Source: Fulvia fulva (lineage: Eukaryota > Ascomycota > Dothideomycetes > Mycosphaerellales > Mycosphaerellaceae). Taken from it: 64,000 nt of DNA. The number at the start of each line of letters is the position of its first letter. Position 1 is the stretch's first letter. The stretch is taken from contig NC_063019.1 in the NCBI RefSeq assembly GCF_020509005.1, forward strand, positions 930,001 to 994,000, given 5' to 3'. The position numbers were made by a program, and so were the translations under genes. Below, one piece after another: positions 34,707-44,534 of this stretch. The notes beneath the pieces are model-generated. The model made no database searches. It was given only the letters and a program-made list of their open reading frames with translations, and was not told where the DNA came from.

Positions 34707-37310
34707 CTACGAAAGCACCTCCCTTCTATCCTGCAACTCCACGCCGCCAGCGGCAGGGCCCCTCCCTTCTTCATCCAACCCATCAGATTGTCGTATATCA
34801 GCACTATCCGGCGGCGAGCTCGAATGGCTATGATGATCACCTAGCCTTAATCTGCCACCACTCGCTCGCCCAATCTTGCCACCAATCCAGGTTGCAGACC
34901 CCCGAATTATATCCCAGAGCTTCTCTTGCGTGGCTTGCTGGCCACTGTCATCTCGTGGATTTTCGTGAGCTTCTGCTTGGAACTGGTACTTGAGACAGTC
35001 CTTTACGGTGACCAGACCAGTGACGCGCCCTCGGTGCTCGATCAAGATGACTCGGGGACCGAGCTTCTTGAACAGTTCCATTGCTGTTTCGAGCGGTAGG
35101 CGTGGATGTACGACTAGAGGCACTGGGTCGACGAATTTGCTGAAGTCGACGTTCATGGCGCCAGCGGTTGCGTCCAATTCATCGAAAGAGACTGCCGCGG
35201 TAATCGCTGAGGGCGGCACTGCTGTTCGAGGTGCCTCTTGTGGTGCAAAGTGACATTTCGCTTGCGGTGACAAGGGCTGGGCTTGCTTGGCGCGATCGAT
35301 CGCATACCTCAGCTCAGTCCGTCCAATGTATCCGAGGAGCATACTCGACTCGAGATCTTCAACGATCGGAAAACCTTGGTATTTCGTTTCTGCAGTGACT
35401 CGTTCGACTTGGCTCAAAGTCAAGCCACTTGCTGGTAGCACTGTCGGATCGGCAGTCATGGTCTGCGAAACTGGAACGCCAAAGGTATGCTCTTCCTTGT
35501 TATCCAGAAAAGGGAAGCCATTGAACCAGATCATGCGATCCGCAATGCCGCCTTTACCAAAGATCTCGCTCAGCCCTTTCGTCACGCCAACCACAATCAT
35601 GGTCGGCAAGATGTATGTCAAGGCGCCGGTAAGCTCGAACATGATGACCACGACCGATACTGTCAGGTGCATGATACCCGAAAGTGCTGCGCCAGCACCA
35701 AGGAATGCATATGTTCCCGGCGTAATGCAAGGCACGTCGGGCTTGCAGGCTGCGAAGAACGCAGCGTCTGGGAAGGATTCGTGGAGTGCTTGTACCAGGA
35801 TGCCAACCATGCGTCCGAAGGAGGCACCGATAGCCATCGAGGGAACAAAGATGCCAGCAGGCACATTACATCCATATGAGATGATGACGAGGAAGATCCG
35901 CAAGACTGTGGCTATTGCTAGGGATAGAACCATGTGCCAGCGATTCGACTTGTCGCATAGCTTGTCGTAGTCGTGTGTGCCTTCGCACTCCAGGAAGAGA
36001 ATCTCCATACTCTCGGTCATGTCGATCCGTAGAAACATGTTCGGATAGCAGACGATTGCCGTGCCGAGGGCGAGGAGTGTCGCTTCTAGGATCGCATACT
36101 TGGTAAGATAACGTTTCCGGAATGCCTGCGCTCGTAGATTCCACTTCATGACGAAAGCTCCGTACATTCCGCCGAAAGCTCCAATGATAATGTAGAAGGG
36201 TATCTCGAAAAAGTGCCAGCTCCGGTCATATCGTACAGTGAACATGACCAGCTGTCCAGTTCGAAAAGGATTCATGCCAGCCAGCACTGCCGTCGCAACC
36301 AGAGCGCAGAAGTAGGACCTCCACATCGTCTTTAACGGGAAGTAGTTGCTCATCTCCTCCAGACTGAACAGCACACCTCCAATCGGACTTCCAAACGCAA
36401 CAGCCACACCAGCAGCCGCGCAAGCCGACAGTATTTCCCTCGTCTTCGCAGCATTTCGTCGATACTTGTCGAACATCCTACTGACAACATTTCCCGTGCA
36501 CACCGCATAGTGCACGCTCGGCCCCTCCTTACCAACACTCAACCCACTCGCAATCGCCAGCGGTAGTCCAATGCTCTTGATCATCAGCGTCCAAAAGCCG
36601 AGAAAGCCCTTCATCACGAATCCCGCAATGATACACTTGATCTCACTGATTCCACTCCCCGCCGCATATGGCGCGAAACTTTTCACCAGCCTCGCGCTCA
36701 CAAATGCAAACCCTGTACTGAACGCAATGTACAGCACATAGTTAATCCCACTCCAACTACTCCACCGATGCCACTCCTCACACCCACTTTCCGCTCCCCA
36801 ACAACAAAAGCTCTCATTAAGGTAGAAGGCAGTGGTACAATACCCAAGTTTTACATCACTCAGCCACTCCGTCACGATATTCAGAATAGCCGCGTTCAGA
36901 CCTATCGCAGCACCTATCAACGTAATGACAATCCAGCCCTGCCCAGCATCGTAAGCCTCCCACACCTTCCTCCTCCAACCGAGCTTGCCTTCTGCATCGA
37001 AGAAATTCGCTCGTTCCTGCCGACGGACCTTGCGGCGTTGATTCTCGCGTGCGGCGTCCTGGACCCAATCTATGGTGGTGAAGTCCTCATATCGTTTGAT
37101 CTCGGCGATCTCTTCGGCCGCGATGGCATCGGCGGGGCTGACATGACTCTGAAGACCAGTCTCGTTCTGCGATAGGGTGGACTGGCGGCGGTGGAGGGGT
37201 TTGCGTTGCGAGGATGTTACGGAGGTGGCATAGCTTTCGCGGCGGTCGCGGGTGCGGGTGCGGGAGTGGGAGGGAGTGTGGAGGGAGAGGGTGGAGGTGC
37301 GGCGGTTCAT
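34707..37310 (-). CDS. CLC-family chloride/proton exchanger (Gef1-like)
   Basis: An intronless 867-aa CLC transporter of intracellular membranes. A long Ser/Arg-rich cytosolic N-terminus (~1-120) is followed by the helical core (~125-610): GSGISEIK (218-225), GKEGPSVH (260-267) and GSPIGGVLFSLEE (307-319). It ends in a CBS pair (~640-830, with PIVEDLESSMLLGYI and HRGRVTGLVTVKDCL). Both the gating glutamate (GKEGP) and the glutamates of SLEE, which mark H+-coupled CLCs such as Gef1 and ClC-3/4/5, are present, so Cl-/H+ exchange in a Golgi, endosomal or vacuolar compartment is expected. The last ~35 residues are Ser/Asp/Gly-rich and end directly at the HET remnant, so the tail may have been altered there. 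Divergent from DPB3. Confidence 0.92.
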   Translation of the reverse strand: MNRRTSTLSLHTPSHSRTRTRDRRESYATSVTSSQRKPLHRRQSTLSQNETGLQSHVSPADAIAAEEIAEIKRYEDFTTIDWVQDAARENQRRKVRRQERANFFDAEGKLGWRRKVWEAYDAGQGWIVITLIGAAIGLNAAILNIVTEWLSDVKLGYCTTAFYLNESFCCWGAESGCEEWHRWSSWSGINYVLYIAFSTGFAFVSARLVKSFAPYAAGSGISEIKCIIAGFVMKGFLGFWTLMIKSIGLPLAIASGLSVGKEGPSVHYAVCTGNVVSRMFDKYRRNAAKTREILSACAAAGVAVAFGSPIGGVLFSLEEMSNYFPLKTMWRSYFCALVATAVLAGMNPFRTGQLVMFTVRYDRSWHFFEIPFYIIIGAFGGMYGAFVMKWNLRAQAFRKRYLTKYAILEATLLALGTAIVCYPNMFLRIDMTESMEILFLECEGTHDYDKLCDKSNRWHMVLSLAIATVLRIFLVIISYGCNVPAGIFVPSMAIGASFGRMVGILVQALHESFPDAAFFAACKPDVPCITPGTYAFLGAGAALSGIMHLTVSVVVIMFELTGALTYILPTMIVVGVTKGLSEIFGKGGIADRMIWFNGFPFLDNKEEHTFGVPVSQTMTADPTVLPASGLTLSQVERVTAETKYQGFPIVEDLESSMLLGYIGRTELRYAIDRAKQAQPLSPQAKCHFAPQEAPRTAVPPSAITAAVSFDELDATAGAMNVDFSKFVDPVPLVVHPRLPLETAMELFKKLGPRVILIEHRGRVTGLVTVKDCLKYQFQAEAHENPRDDSGQQATQEKLWDIIRGSATWIGGKIGRASGGRLRLGDHHSHSSSPPDSADIRQSDGLDEEGRGPAAGGVELQDRREVLS

Positions 37311-37581
37311 TGCATTTCGTGGGTCTCGTAGATGTAGAGCAGGGCGATCATTGCTGTGGTGGGGTGATTAGGTGACAGTTGTCTTTGTGAGATTGTGGAA
37401 GCTGTGGTCCATGGACGTCTTGTCTCCTCAGCCTTTGGAGCTCCGATTCCGAGAATCAACCGACGGGCGCGTCTTCCTCGTTCGCGTCTTGAACATGACA
37501 TGCGTGTAGTGGAGTTCTACCGTCGATACACCATACCAGCAGCAACACATCCTGTCCCTTCAACACGATCAAGTCGCCACG
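37311..37581. promoter_or_regulatory. shared divergent promoter region, CLC / DPB3-like
   Basis: There are 271 bp between two divergent start codons, with no supported frame. It probably contains both core promoters; this is inferred from position only. Confidence 0.45.
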
Positions 37582-38196
37582 ATGCCGTACAACAACACAC
37601 CCATCGCGCCTCCCGAAGAGATCACAGGCACCGCCAGTCTGCCCCTCGCCCGCGTCAAGAAAATCATCGCCGTCGACCCGGACATCAGCGCCTGCAGCAA
37701 CAATGCCGCCTTCGTAATCACAGTCGCGACCGAAATGTTCCTACGCCATCTCGTCGAGCACTCTTTCAACCAAGTCAGGACCGAGAACGCACAGAAACCT
37801 CGGCGGAACATTCAATATCGCGATGTTGGTAAGTTCAAGCCATGCTACATGACTGCGAAGGATGGTGGGTACTGATGTGACCGCATAGCCAACGCAGTAG
37901 CCCGCGTCGAAAACCTCGAGTTCCTCACCGACGTCGTCCCCAAAACCATGACCTACAAACAATTCAAGCAGAAACAAGCCGCGAAGCCTGAGCCCGCGCA
38001 TGGCGGAGCAGCCGTGGCACAGAATGGGCAAGCGACCTTGGATGGTCATCTTGGCGCGAAAGAGGCGCAGGCGACGAATGGGGCTGACGTGATGGATGTG
38101 GACGATGAGCCGGAGAGACCTGCGCCGGCACCACAGACGAGTGGACATTCGCCGCAGGTTGTGGTGGGGAGGAGTGAGGCGGAGATGGAGCAGTAG
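37582..38196 (+). CDS. DPB3: histone-fold protein, DNA polymerase epsilon subunit C (Dpb3/CHRAC-like)
   Basis: The NF-YC/H2A-type histone fold spans about residues 18-105: SLPLARVKKIIAVDPDIS, AAFVITVATEMFLRHLVEHS, and the last helix region NAVARVENLEFLTDVVPK. Proteins of this kind pair with a Dpb4-type partner in DNA polymerase epsilon and in chromatin remodelling complexes. Exons are 37,582-37,828 and 37,889-38,196 (phase-1 intron, 60 bp, GTAAGT...CTGAT...CATAG), 184 aa in all. The C-terminal ~75 residues are disordered, rich in Ala/Pro/Glu with DVMDVDDEPE. The LPLARVKKI opening fits Dpb3 better than NF-YC proper; the exact subfamily is an inference. Confidence 0.82.
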
Positions 38197-38496
38197 GAGC
38201 GTTGTGTCAGCTCGTGTGATGGGGCGTTGCGGACGCCGAGGAAGAGGAGGGATTCAGCGTCGTGGCAGTTGCAGAGGGAGTTGATGGAGGCGACGCCGTG
38301 AGGCGCGAGCGGGGTTTTGGTGTGGGATTAGCGAGGCGTTGGTGGTCTGGATTTCATGCTGAAGTGAGTGCAAACGGACTCGCCAAAGCTGCGCATGGCT
38401 CACTTGAAATAGTTTCATTCAAAAAGAGGTTCGCATCAACATCACAGAAATACATCTTTCTCGTGACGCACTCACATACACCACATCGACCTTTGC

Positions 38497-39357
38497 ATGT
38501 CACTGTCAGATGTCACCCATCTACGCTACAGACACATGACTGCGGCTAAGAACATGGGTGGTCAAACCGACAAGCTCTTCAGGTGCGTCAGGTGGCACCA
38601 TCCTCACATCGTCTCATCTGACCTTGACAGCGGCAAGAAAGATCGAATGCTTGAGATCCGCGTCTTCGATGACAGCATGGTCAAGCACAAATCTTACTAC
38701 TTGCAAAGCAGTATCCTCAAGTCAGCTTCAACATTCTTCGCCAACGCAATCGAGGCAGCCAGGTCTGAGCAGTTCGTGTGTGAAGGCCGCGATATAGGTC
38801 AAGACGACGATCTCAGCGAAGCCATCGAGATCTTCATCGCCGGAACTATCGAAGCCGTAGAGATGCTCCTCTACTACTGCATCAAAGAGCGACTACCCAT
38901 GAACGACATCAGCGAGATGAAGCACGAAAAGGCCTGTACCATCCTGACAGAAGTCTGGTGTCTGGGAGGAACCCACCAAATGCCAGAGCTCCAGGACGCC
39001 GCCATGCTGGAGCTCCTCCGAATCCTCGAAGGAGGATCAGTCCAGGTCGACGACATCAAGTTTGCCTTCCACAACACTCCCACCGACCAGTCTTCACCGC
39101 TACGCGCTCTGCTGCTCGACGACTTCTGCTGGAAGTTTCGACACGAGATGGGCCTGGATTATCACAAACTTAGGACCTTCGAGGATGTGGAAGACTTTCT
39201 GGTAGAGTTCCCTGAGGCAAGGGATGAGTGTGAGACGTATCACGGCGATGGGTTCAAGAGCAGGATCAAGTGTGAGGGCCAGGGTTGGAGGAAGTATATG
39301 GTGTCTGATAGCGACCCAAAGGGTCACTGGATCTGGGAGAAGATGCGTGAGCAGTGA
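38497..39357 (+). CDS. BTB/POZ-like protein, tandem copy 1
   Basis: A BTB-like N-terminal half (LEIRVFDDSMVKHKSYYL, SSILKSASTFFANAI) is followed by a helical region (VEMLLYYCIKERLP, QDAAMLELLRIL) and a tail ending HWIWEKM. Such proteins are numerous in dothideomycetes; some act as Cul3 adaptors, but no function is shown here. The frame is open across 38,583-38,630, yet that segment is a good 48-bp intron (GTGCGT...CTGAC...TTGACAG). Removing it joins LFS to GKKDRMLEIRV and gives 270 aa, in line with the N-terminal phase-2 intron of copy 2. An alternative start is 38,536. Copy 2 follows 340 bp downstream. Confidence 0.72.
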   Translation: MSLSDVTHLRYRHMTAAKNMGGQTDKLFRCVRWHHPHIVSSDLDSGKKDRMLEIRVFDDSMVKHKSYYLQSSILKSASTFFANAIEAARSEQFVCEGRDIGQDDDLSEAIEIFIAGTIEAVEMLLYYCIKERLPMNDISEMKHEKACTILTEVWCLGGTHQMPELQDAAMLELLRILEGGSVQVDDIKFAFHNTPTDQSSPLRALLLDDFCWKFRHEMGLDYHKLRTFEDVEDFLVEFPEARDECETYHGDGFKSRIKCEGQGWRKYMVSDSDPKGHWIWEKMREQ

Positions 39358-39699
39358 ATGGAGGAGCTCGGAAGCTGAGAGGCATAAGCAGATGGAGGAG
39401 AGGGAGCCGGATGGGATACGACGAGACAGGGACGAATCCGTGGGGCCAGGGTGGTTGAGGTGAGGGCAAACTGAATAAGGCAGAGTGAAGCTGGCTATCA
39501 CATGCTAGTTGTGGATCAAGATGACAGGTCTTTGCAACTCTTGAGCCAACCACTGACAGTCGTTCTCGCATCCACAACCAGCAGACCACCACCAACCGTA
39601 CGCCAATACTGCCATCGCATATACACGGTCACAGCTAGATACAATACCACACCACACCAGAGCATTACTCAACACTACAACACCTTCCGTCTTTCGAAG

Positions 39700-40426
39700 A
39701 TGGAGTTCGGAGGTGTCGACACTGTCATTGGGTATTAACAACCATCTGACATGTTTAGGGTTCGCTCTAACCTCACCTCGCAGGAACTTGAAGCTGGCGC
39801 AACTCGTCAAAGTCTACCTCAACAACGACCCCACAGCATATCACTTGCCCGTGAGCGCTTTCGACTCTAGCACCGGAATCCTTGCAGGCCGAGTCGAGAA
39901 CCGCCGAGCAGAGAGCCATGGCGCCCTTATCCACCTGGGGTTGGAAGGCGATTATTGTGCCCTCAAGATCCTGCTTTTCTGGCTGGCCAAGCGAGATATG
40001 CCAGAAAACTTCGACGGCTATGGGGACAAGGACCAGCTATGTCGCCTTCTCACTGATTGCTGGTTGGTGGGTGACAAGTACACGCTTTCCGAGTTCCAGG
40101 ACTTGATTATGCTGGAGCTTCTTCACTCACTTCAGCATCACACTGCGTGCCTCACGACCATAAAGCACGTCCTTGATCATACGGAATACGGCTGTCCACT
40201 ACGGATGCTCATGGTAGAGGAGCTGACGCTCGCGACGGAGGCCGACGGCTTCAACCCGGATCTCTCGTTCTTTGCTGACATTTCCGGTGCATTCGCGGAG
40301 TTCGTTCATAGCAACAACGAGCGCAGCACCCGGTATCCTGATGTAGTGGACAGACTCGGTGGGGAGCTATGGAAAGAGTACATGCTAGAAGACGGACCGG
40401 CCAAGCACTGGATCTGGGAGGTTTGA
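39700..40426 (+). CDS. BTB/POZ-like protein, tandem copy 2 (224 aa)
   Basis: Exon 1 is 39,700-39,731 and exon 2 is 39,784-40,426, with a 52-bp phase-2 intron (GTATTA...CTAAC...CTCGCAG). The start gives MEFGGVDTVIG, then NLKLAQLVKVYLNND. It shares with copy 1 the LLFWL/LLYYC helix, the LSEFQDLIMLELLHSL block (QDAAMLELLRIL in copy 1), the PLRMLMVEEL block (PLRALLLDDF) and the ending KHWIWEV. The BTB fold itself is shorter and more diverged than in copy 1. Function unknown; tandem duplication is the clear reading. Confidence 0.72.
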
Positions 40427-40911
40427 GAGTTTCGCGCATGGCTGGGCTCTTTATCAAGTCCATACTGCCAGAAGCGGATCAACAATCTCCTGGAAGCACG
40501 AGACGCACCCAGATGATGTCGTAGACCGATTGGGGAGGCTGGGGAACAAGTTGCGGGAAAGTGCTCTCGAGGGATGAGAGTGAACAGCGGACCTGGGACC
40601 ACTCAGTGATTTTGCGAGCGGCTTGGGATCTCATGCTCCGTAAAGTAGGAACAGCGAAGCCAGCGACCCGCTTTGTTGGGTCGTAAAGCGAGTCGATGGT
40701 GAATGAGGTGGCACGACAAGCTCTAGTATCTCCATATTCACTCCACAAACACGGCACATGACATTCGGCGCTTTAGTGTCATCTATGACCTCATCGTCTT
40801 GGATTTTTCTGCCTTGATCTCCCGGCACTCTAGTTGCATGTTACTTTGACATTCTTCCGTTCTTGTCCAGCTTTCCTCGAATCCACCGTCGTCATCACCA
40901 CAACTCCGACC
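40427..40911. other. intergenic stretch with BTB C-terminal remnant
   Basis: No complete gene is present. At about 40,500-40,578 the plus strand reads HPDDVVDRLGRLGNKLRES before a stop, clearly related to YPDVVDRLGGELWKEYM at the end of BTB copy 2. It looks like a scrap of a third copy or a small tandem duplication. Confidence 0.5.
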
Positions 40912-41091
40912 ATGGCGCCCAAGAAGCGCGGTTCCAAGGCTACGGCGAAGAAACGCAGTACCACGAAGCCTGTCAAACAAATTCCCCAGGAAGAGCCCAC
41001 CCTACCATCGCAGACATCGACAGATCCAGTAGCAACAGACTCGTAAGATTCTCCCATCACACCCCCACCTACACCAGCCTCAACAGCCGCC

Positions 41092-41724
41092 ATGTACGCC
41101 GTCATCGAGACACCCGAACTTCTCGAAAACATCCTCTACCGCCTCGATGCCAAGACTCTCCTCCTCAGCCAGCGGGTCAACAAGCAGTTCCAAGGCACTA
41201 TCGGCGGCTCGAGTCTCCTGCAGCAGGCTCTGTTCTTCAAGCTCGCCACCGCCAACGGCGAGCGCTTCGGGACCGACGGGATCAACGACTTCTTTACGAG
41301 ACGCGGGACTCAGCTTCAAAAGGCCGAGTTCACGTGGTACCACCACAACTCCATCCCAGTCCACTTTGCCAAATCCCACGGCAAGCCCGTTAATCATCGG
41401 TCATACCTTGACATTCACTGTGCGCCTAGGGGTTTCATTGACGATCAGCTACACACCGAGCACGCTATTGCATATGTGGTCGAGTTTTGTCTCTTGAGAC
41501 CGAAGAAGAACATCAGCACTGGTCACGAGAGCTGGAGGCGTATGTACGTCATGCAGGGCGGGTTGTATGGCGCCATGGAGAAGAAGCTCGTGCGGAGGGA
41601 TTTCAAGGTCAATGGCGCTATGAGTGGTGGTATAGAGCTCATGAATACTACTCGGAGAGAGGAGCTGAGGGAGGGCCAGATGATGACGGCTGCAGAGATG
41701 TTTGACGCGGTTCGGCTGCGCTGA
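41092..41724 (+). CDS. F-box-like protein (210 aa or longer)
   Basis: An F-box-like motif lies at the N-terminus: ETPELLENILYRLDAKTLLL, then SQRVNKQFQGTI. F-box proteins usually recruit substrates to SCF ubiquitin ligases through Skp1; the target is unknown. The rest is an unrecognised 150-residue domain. Upstream, 40,912-41,042 encodes a basic N-terminal peptide (MAPKKRGSKATAKKRS) ending at a GTAAGA donor, with an ACAG acceptor at 41,086. That looks like exon 1, but the splice is one base out of phase, so I start at 41,092 (GCCGCCATG) and treat the upstream part as either a broken exon 1 or a 44-codon upstream frame. The same F-box form recurs at 44,535. Confidence 0.65.
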   Translation: MYAVIETPELLENILYRLDAKTLLLSQRVNKQFQGTIGGSSLLQQALFFKLATANGERFGTDGINDFFTRRGTQLQKAEFTWYHHNSIPVHFAKSHGKPVNHRSYLDIHCAPRGFIDDQLHTEHAIAYVVEFCLLRPKKNISTGHESWRRMYVMQGGLYGAMEKKLVRRDFKVNGAMSGGIELMNTTRREELREGQMMTAAEMFDAVRLR

Positions 41725-42380
41725 GGGATATCGGTTTTCGGGAAGGCTTGAACCTTGAAAGGCTGAGAGGCTGAAAGCGAGGGAGACAAGGAGCCTGGAG
41801 GACTCTAGGGAGTCTGTCGATGACTACCACTGACAGATTGACGACTGTTGCATGCCAGGTGAGGATGCCAGCAAGTCGACAGTGGTGAAGATGCCGAGAA
41901 GTGGATGGTAGCAATCTGAATGATTGTAAGATTGACCACGCAAGAGCTGAATGTACCTTGTGGCAATGGAAGACGGTATTACTGCTCATACATACAGTGG
42001 ATGGCGGTCTGTAGTGAGTGCCAATCATCTTCCAGTGATCACTGAGGTTTGTGTTCTCGTAATCCACCAGATCCGGGCTCCATAGCTCGTACCTAGTAGG
42101 GCACTTGCCTGTACGGTACAAAACTCTCGAGAGTGTGCCGGATTATCCTGATGCGGAAGGGGAGTACTTTGTTCCTGGAAGCAACGTCACCCGACCTGGC
42201 TTATTGCAGCTTCTGTTGTCGATCTCCGGCTGGGGAACTGCTGCTGAACGTCGCTTTCATCGTGGCCTGAAGATATTGTTGGTACGGAATGGGGCTTCGC
42301 GACAACTTCGAGTGGCTGCCTGTCCGAAGACTGACCCCCTTGCGTGAGTGCACGCCTGTGCGACATCACCAGGCACCTCA
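41725..42380. other. intergenic stretch, no supported gene
   Basis: Frames here are short, begin without ATG or lack any recognisable motif. I see nothing that can be assigned. Confidence 0.4.
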
Positions 42381-43026
42381 ATGAGGCAGCAGCGAATGGA
42401 ATGCCAGGTCATCTCCAGTATGGGAGAATCGCAGTCCCAGACATGCCGTATAAGAGCTCGTAGTCGACTCACAGTCTGCTCATACTCTCCATCACAGACA
42501 CACCTCCATCTTTCAAGCCCCACACCCAAGAACACCATAGGCTACACTCACTACTGGCAAATCCCCTCCGCCACATCCCTCAAGAATGCCTGGCCCCAAC
42601 TCCTCGCCGATGCCAGTCGCATCATCTCCGCGACCGACGTCGCACTTTGCCATGATCACGACGATGAGGAAGAACTACCAAGGCTTGATGACAGAGCGAT
42701 ACACCTGATGGTCGTGACGACTCCCACGAGGCCTTCATTCTCATGCCTGACGCGACCAGCTTCAAATTTTGCAAGACAGCGCGCAAGGAGTACGACACAG
42801 TCGTGTCTGCGATCGTGCTAAGGGCTTACCAGTTGGTCGGGAAGGCCATCGTGATCAGGTAGGTCGATGTCGTTGCGTGAAGAGTCAACGCGCTGACGGG
42901 AATAGCTCGGACGGAGCAAGGGACGACGAGTGGGAATGTGCAAGGGAACTGTGCAAGACGCTGTGGCCGGGTGCTGAGGATAAGTGTCCGTGGGGTCAGG
43001 GTGAGGAGGGTGAAGATGGGCAGTAG
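42381..43026 (+). pseudogene. GYTHYW-family protein with one-base frameshift
   Basis: It belongs to a family of unknown function, found in fungi and bacteria, whose members open with GYTHYW. It reads GYTHYWQIPSATSLKNAW, then AIHL, after which the frame changes near 42,707 and continues GRDDSHEAFILMPD, FKFCKTARKEYDTVVSAIVL. After an intron at 42,859-42,905 (GTAGGT...CTGAC...AATAG) it goes on with SDGARDDEWECARELCKTL and stops at 43,026. Restoring the normal IHLNG needs one more A in CTGATGG. The true start is uncertain (42,381, 42,396 or later). Either a recent pseudogene or a sequencing error. Confidence 0.7.
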
Positions 43027-44534
43027 ACCAGAAAAGAGCGCGATAAGGGAATCAGGATCAGAGCGCTGAGGCTGTCTAGCTTGCTAGTGATGGCGGTCTC
43101 CCTGTTGAGCCGAATGCCTTCAGTGTCATGACAAGCGGACTACCAGGTAGAAGCAATGCTATGTGGCCTTCCATCGTTCCTTTTTCGTGTGTTGCAAGTG
43201 CATGTGGCTGGGTCGTTCACGTTCGGGTAGATAGACATCTTGCTCCAATGATGGTGGCGGTCGAGAGAAGTATAGCGCAGTCTCTCGTGATGGGACGTGC
43301 TGCCAATGTTGAACAGAAGAAACAGTTCAGGAAGGTGAAGTTCTCGGGACGCTTTGACCTCGAAAGTGGGTCTTCCCGAAACGTGAAAGCAGACGACAGA
43401 TGCTCGACGTGCAGACGTTGCTCGTCGCATCTGCTCCTTGAGCAGCATAAACATGCGTTCAAGTCGATGAGCGTGCATGGACGATTCGACACAAGCTTTG
43501 CGTGGACAGGAATGTACGCTGCAGGGCTTGCCGGGACGCAGAGTCGAAAGAGCCAGGAATACTGGCATGCCAAGGGAGAAGCGAAGAGAAGACATGAGGG
43601 ACATCGACAACTTCTGGCATGGCAAACAGTTCCTGTCCATGCTACAAAAGCAGTCCGGATCGAGTTCGTGCTGCAGACTGTGGTGATGGAGGCGTAGCAC
43701 ATCATGGTACAGGTAGGACTCATGGGGTGAGGTGCACAGCACCGAGGTTATGCTTCGCAGGCGGCGGTACTCTATTCAAGTACACAGCGAGCACATGCGT
43801 AAGTGGTGGATGAGATGTCTTTGGGCTGCTCGACGCTTCGCTGGGAAATGATCAATCCAGATGCCAGCCACGATAGGTTTTGCCAGCACTTTCACCGCAG
43901 TCCTCGAGGCTCCAACTTTCTACCAGGAAGCTGTGCAACCCTTTTTTGGCACGAAGCAAGGACAGCGATCTATCGAATCTCTTGGGTGCCAGCTGTGGTG
44001 TTCCATCGTCTGGGGTTGTCCAGTCGAGTGGTCGACATCACCATTGGTGGCAGTATGCTGAAGATGCAACTGGCGGCGACTTCTCGCGGTGTCAACCAAT
44101 GCACAGTTCCTCATATGCATGTGGACAATGTAGCAAGTTGAACGTATGGTTGTGCGCAGTCTATGTCTGCAGATATGTGCTGATGGCCATGTGCTGCTGT
44201 TGCACATATGGGCGACCGTTGGCACTAGGCCTCGCTTCGTGGAATCTGTAACGTCCTTGCAGCTGGCCTACGCGCAACAATAGTTGTCCCGCATCACCAT
44301 GGCGAGCTCGGCGCCCACTTTCATTTCCGCCAGCTTCTCTCCGGTTCTTGCAAACTTCACACACCACCTCTTTCGCTCCAAACACATCGCTAGGCAGGAC
44401 ATCATTTACACCAATAGCCTAGCTACACACCCATATCCTTCTCCTGGCTGCCAGGATTCACTGACAGCATACACACCGCATTTGACAAGGCGAGCATCAG
44501 GCTTCTGCCAGCACTTTGCGCAAGCTAACATCTG
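43027..44534. other. intergenic stretch, no supported gene
   Basis: Between about 43,130 and 43,740 frames are open on both strands at once, but none shows a domain, signal peptide or believable splice pattern, so I do not call a gene. The last ~250 bp are probably the promoter and leader of the next gene. Confidence 0.4.

Noticed and set aside
43128..43742. Long frames open on both strands
   Set aside because: No ATG context, domain, signal peptide or splice logic favours either; likely chance openness in low-stop DNA.
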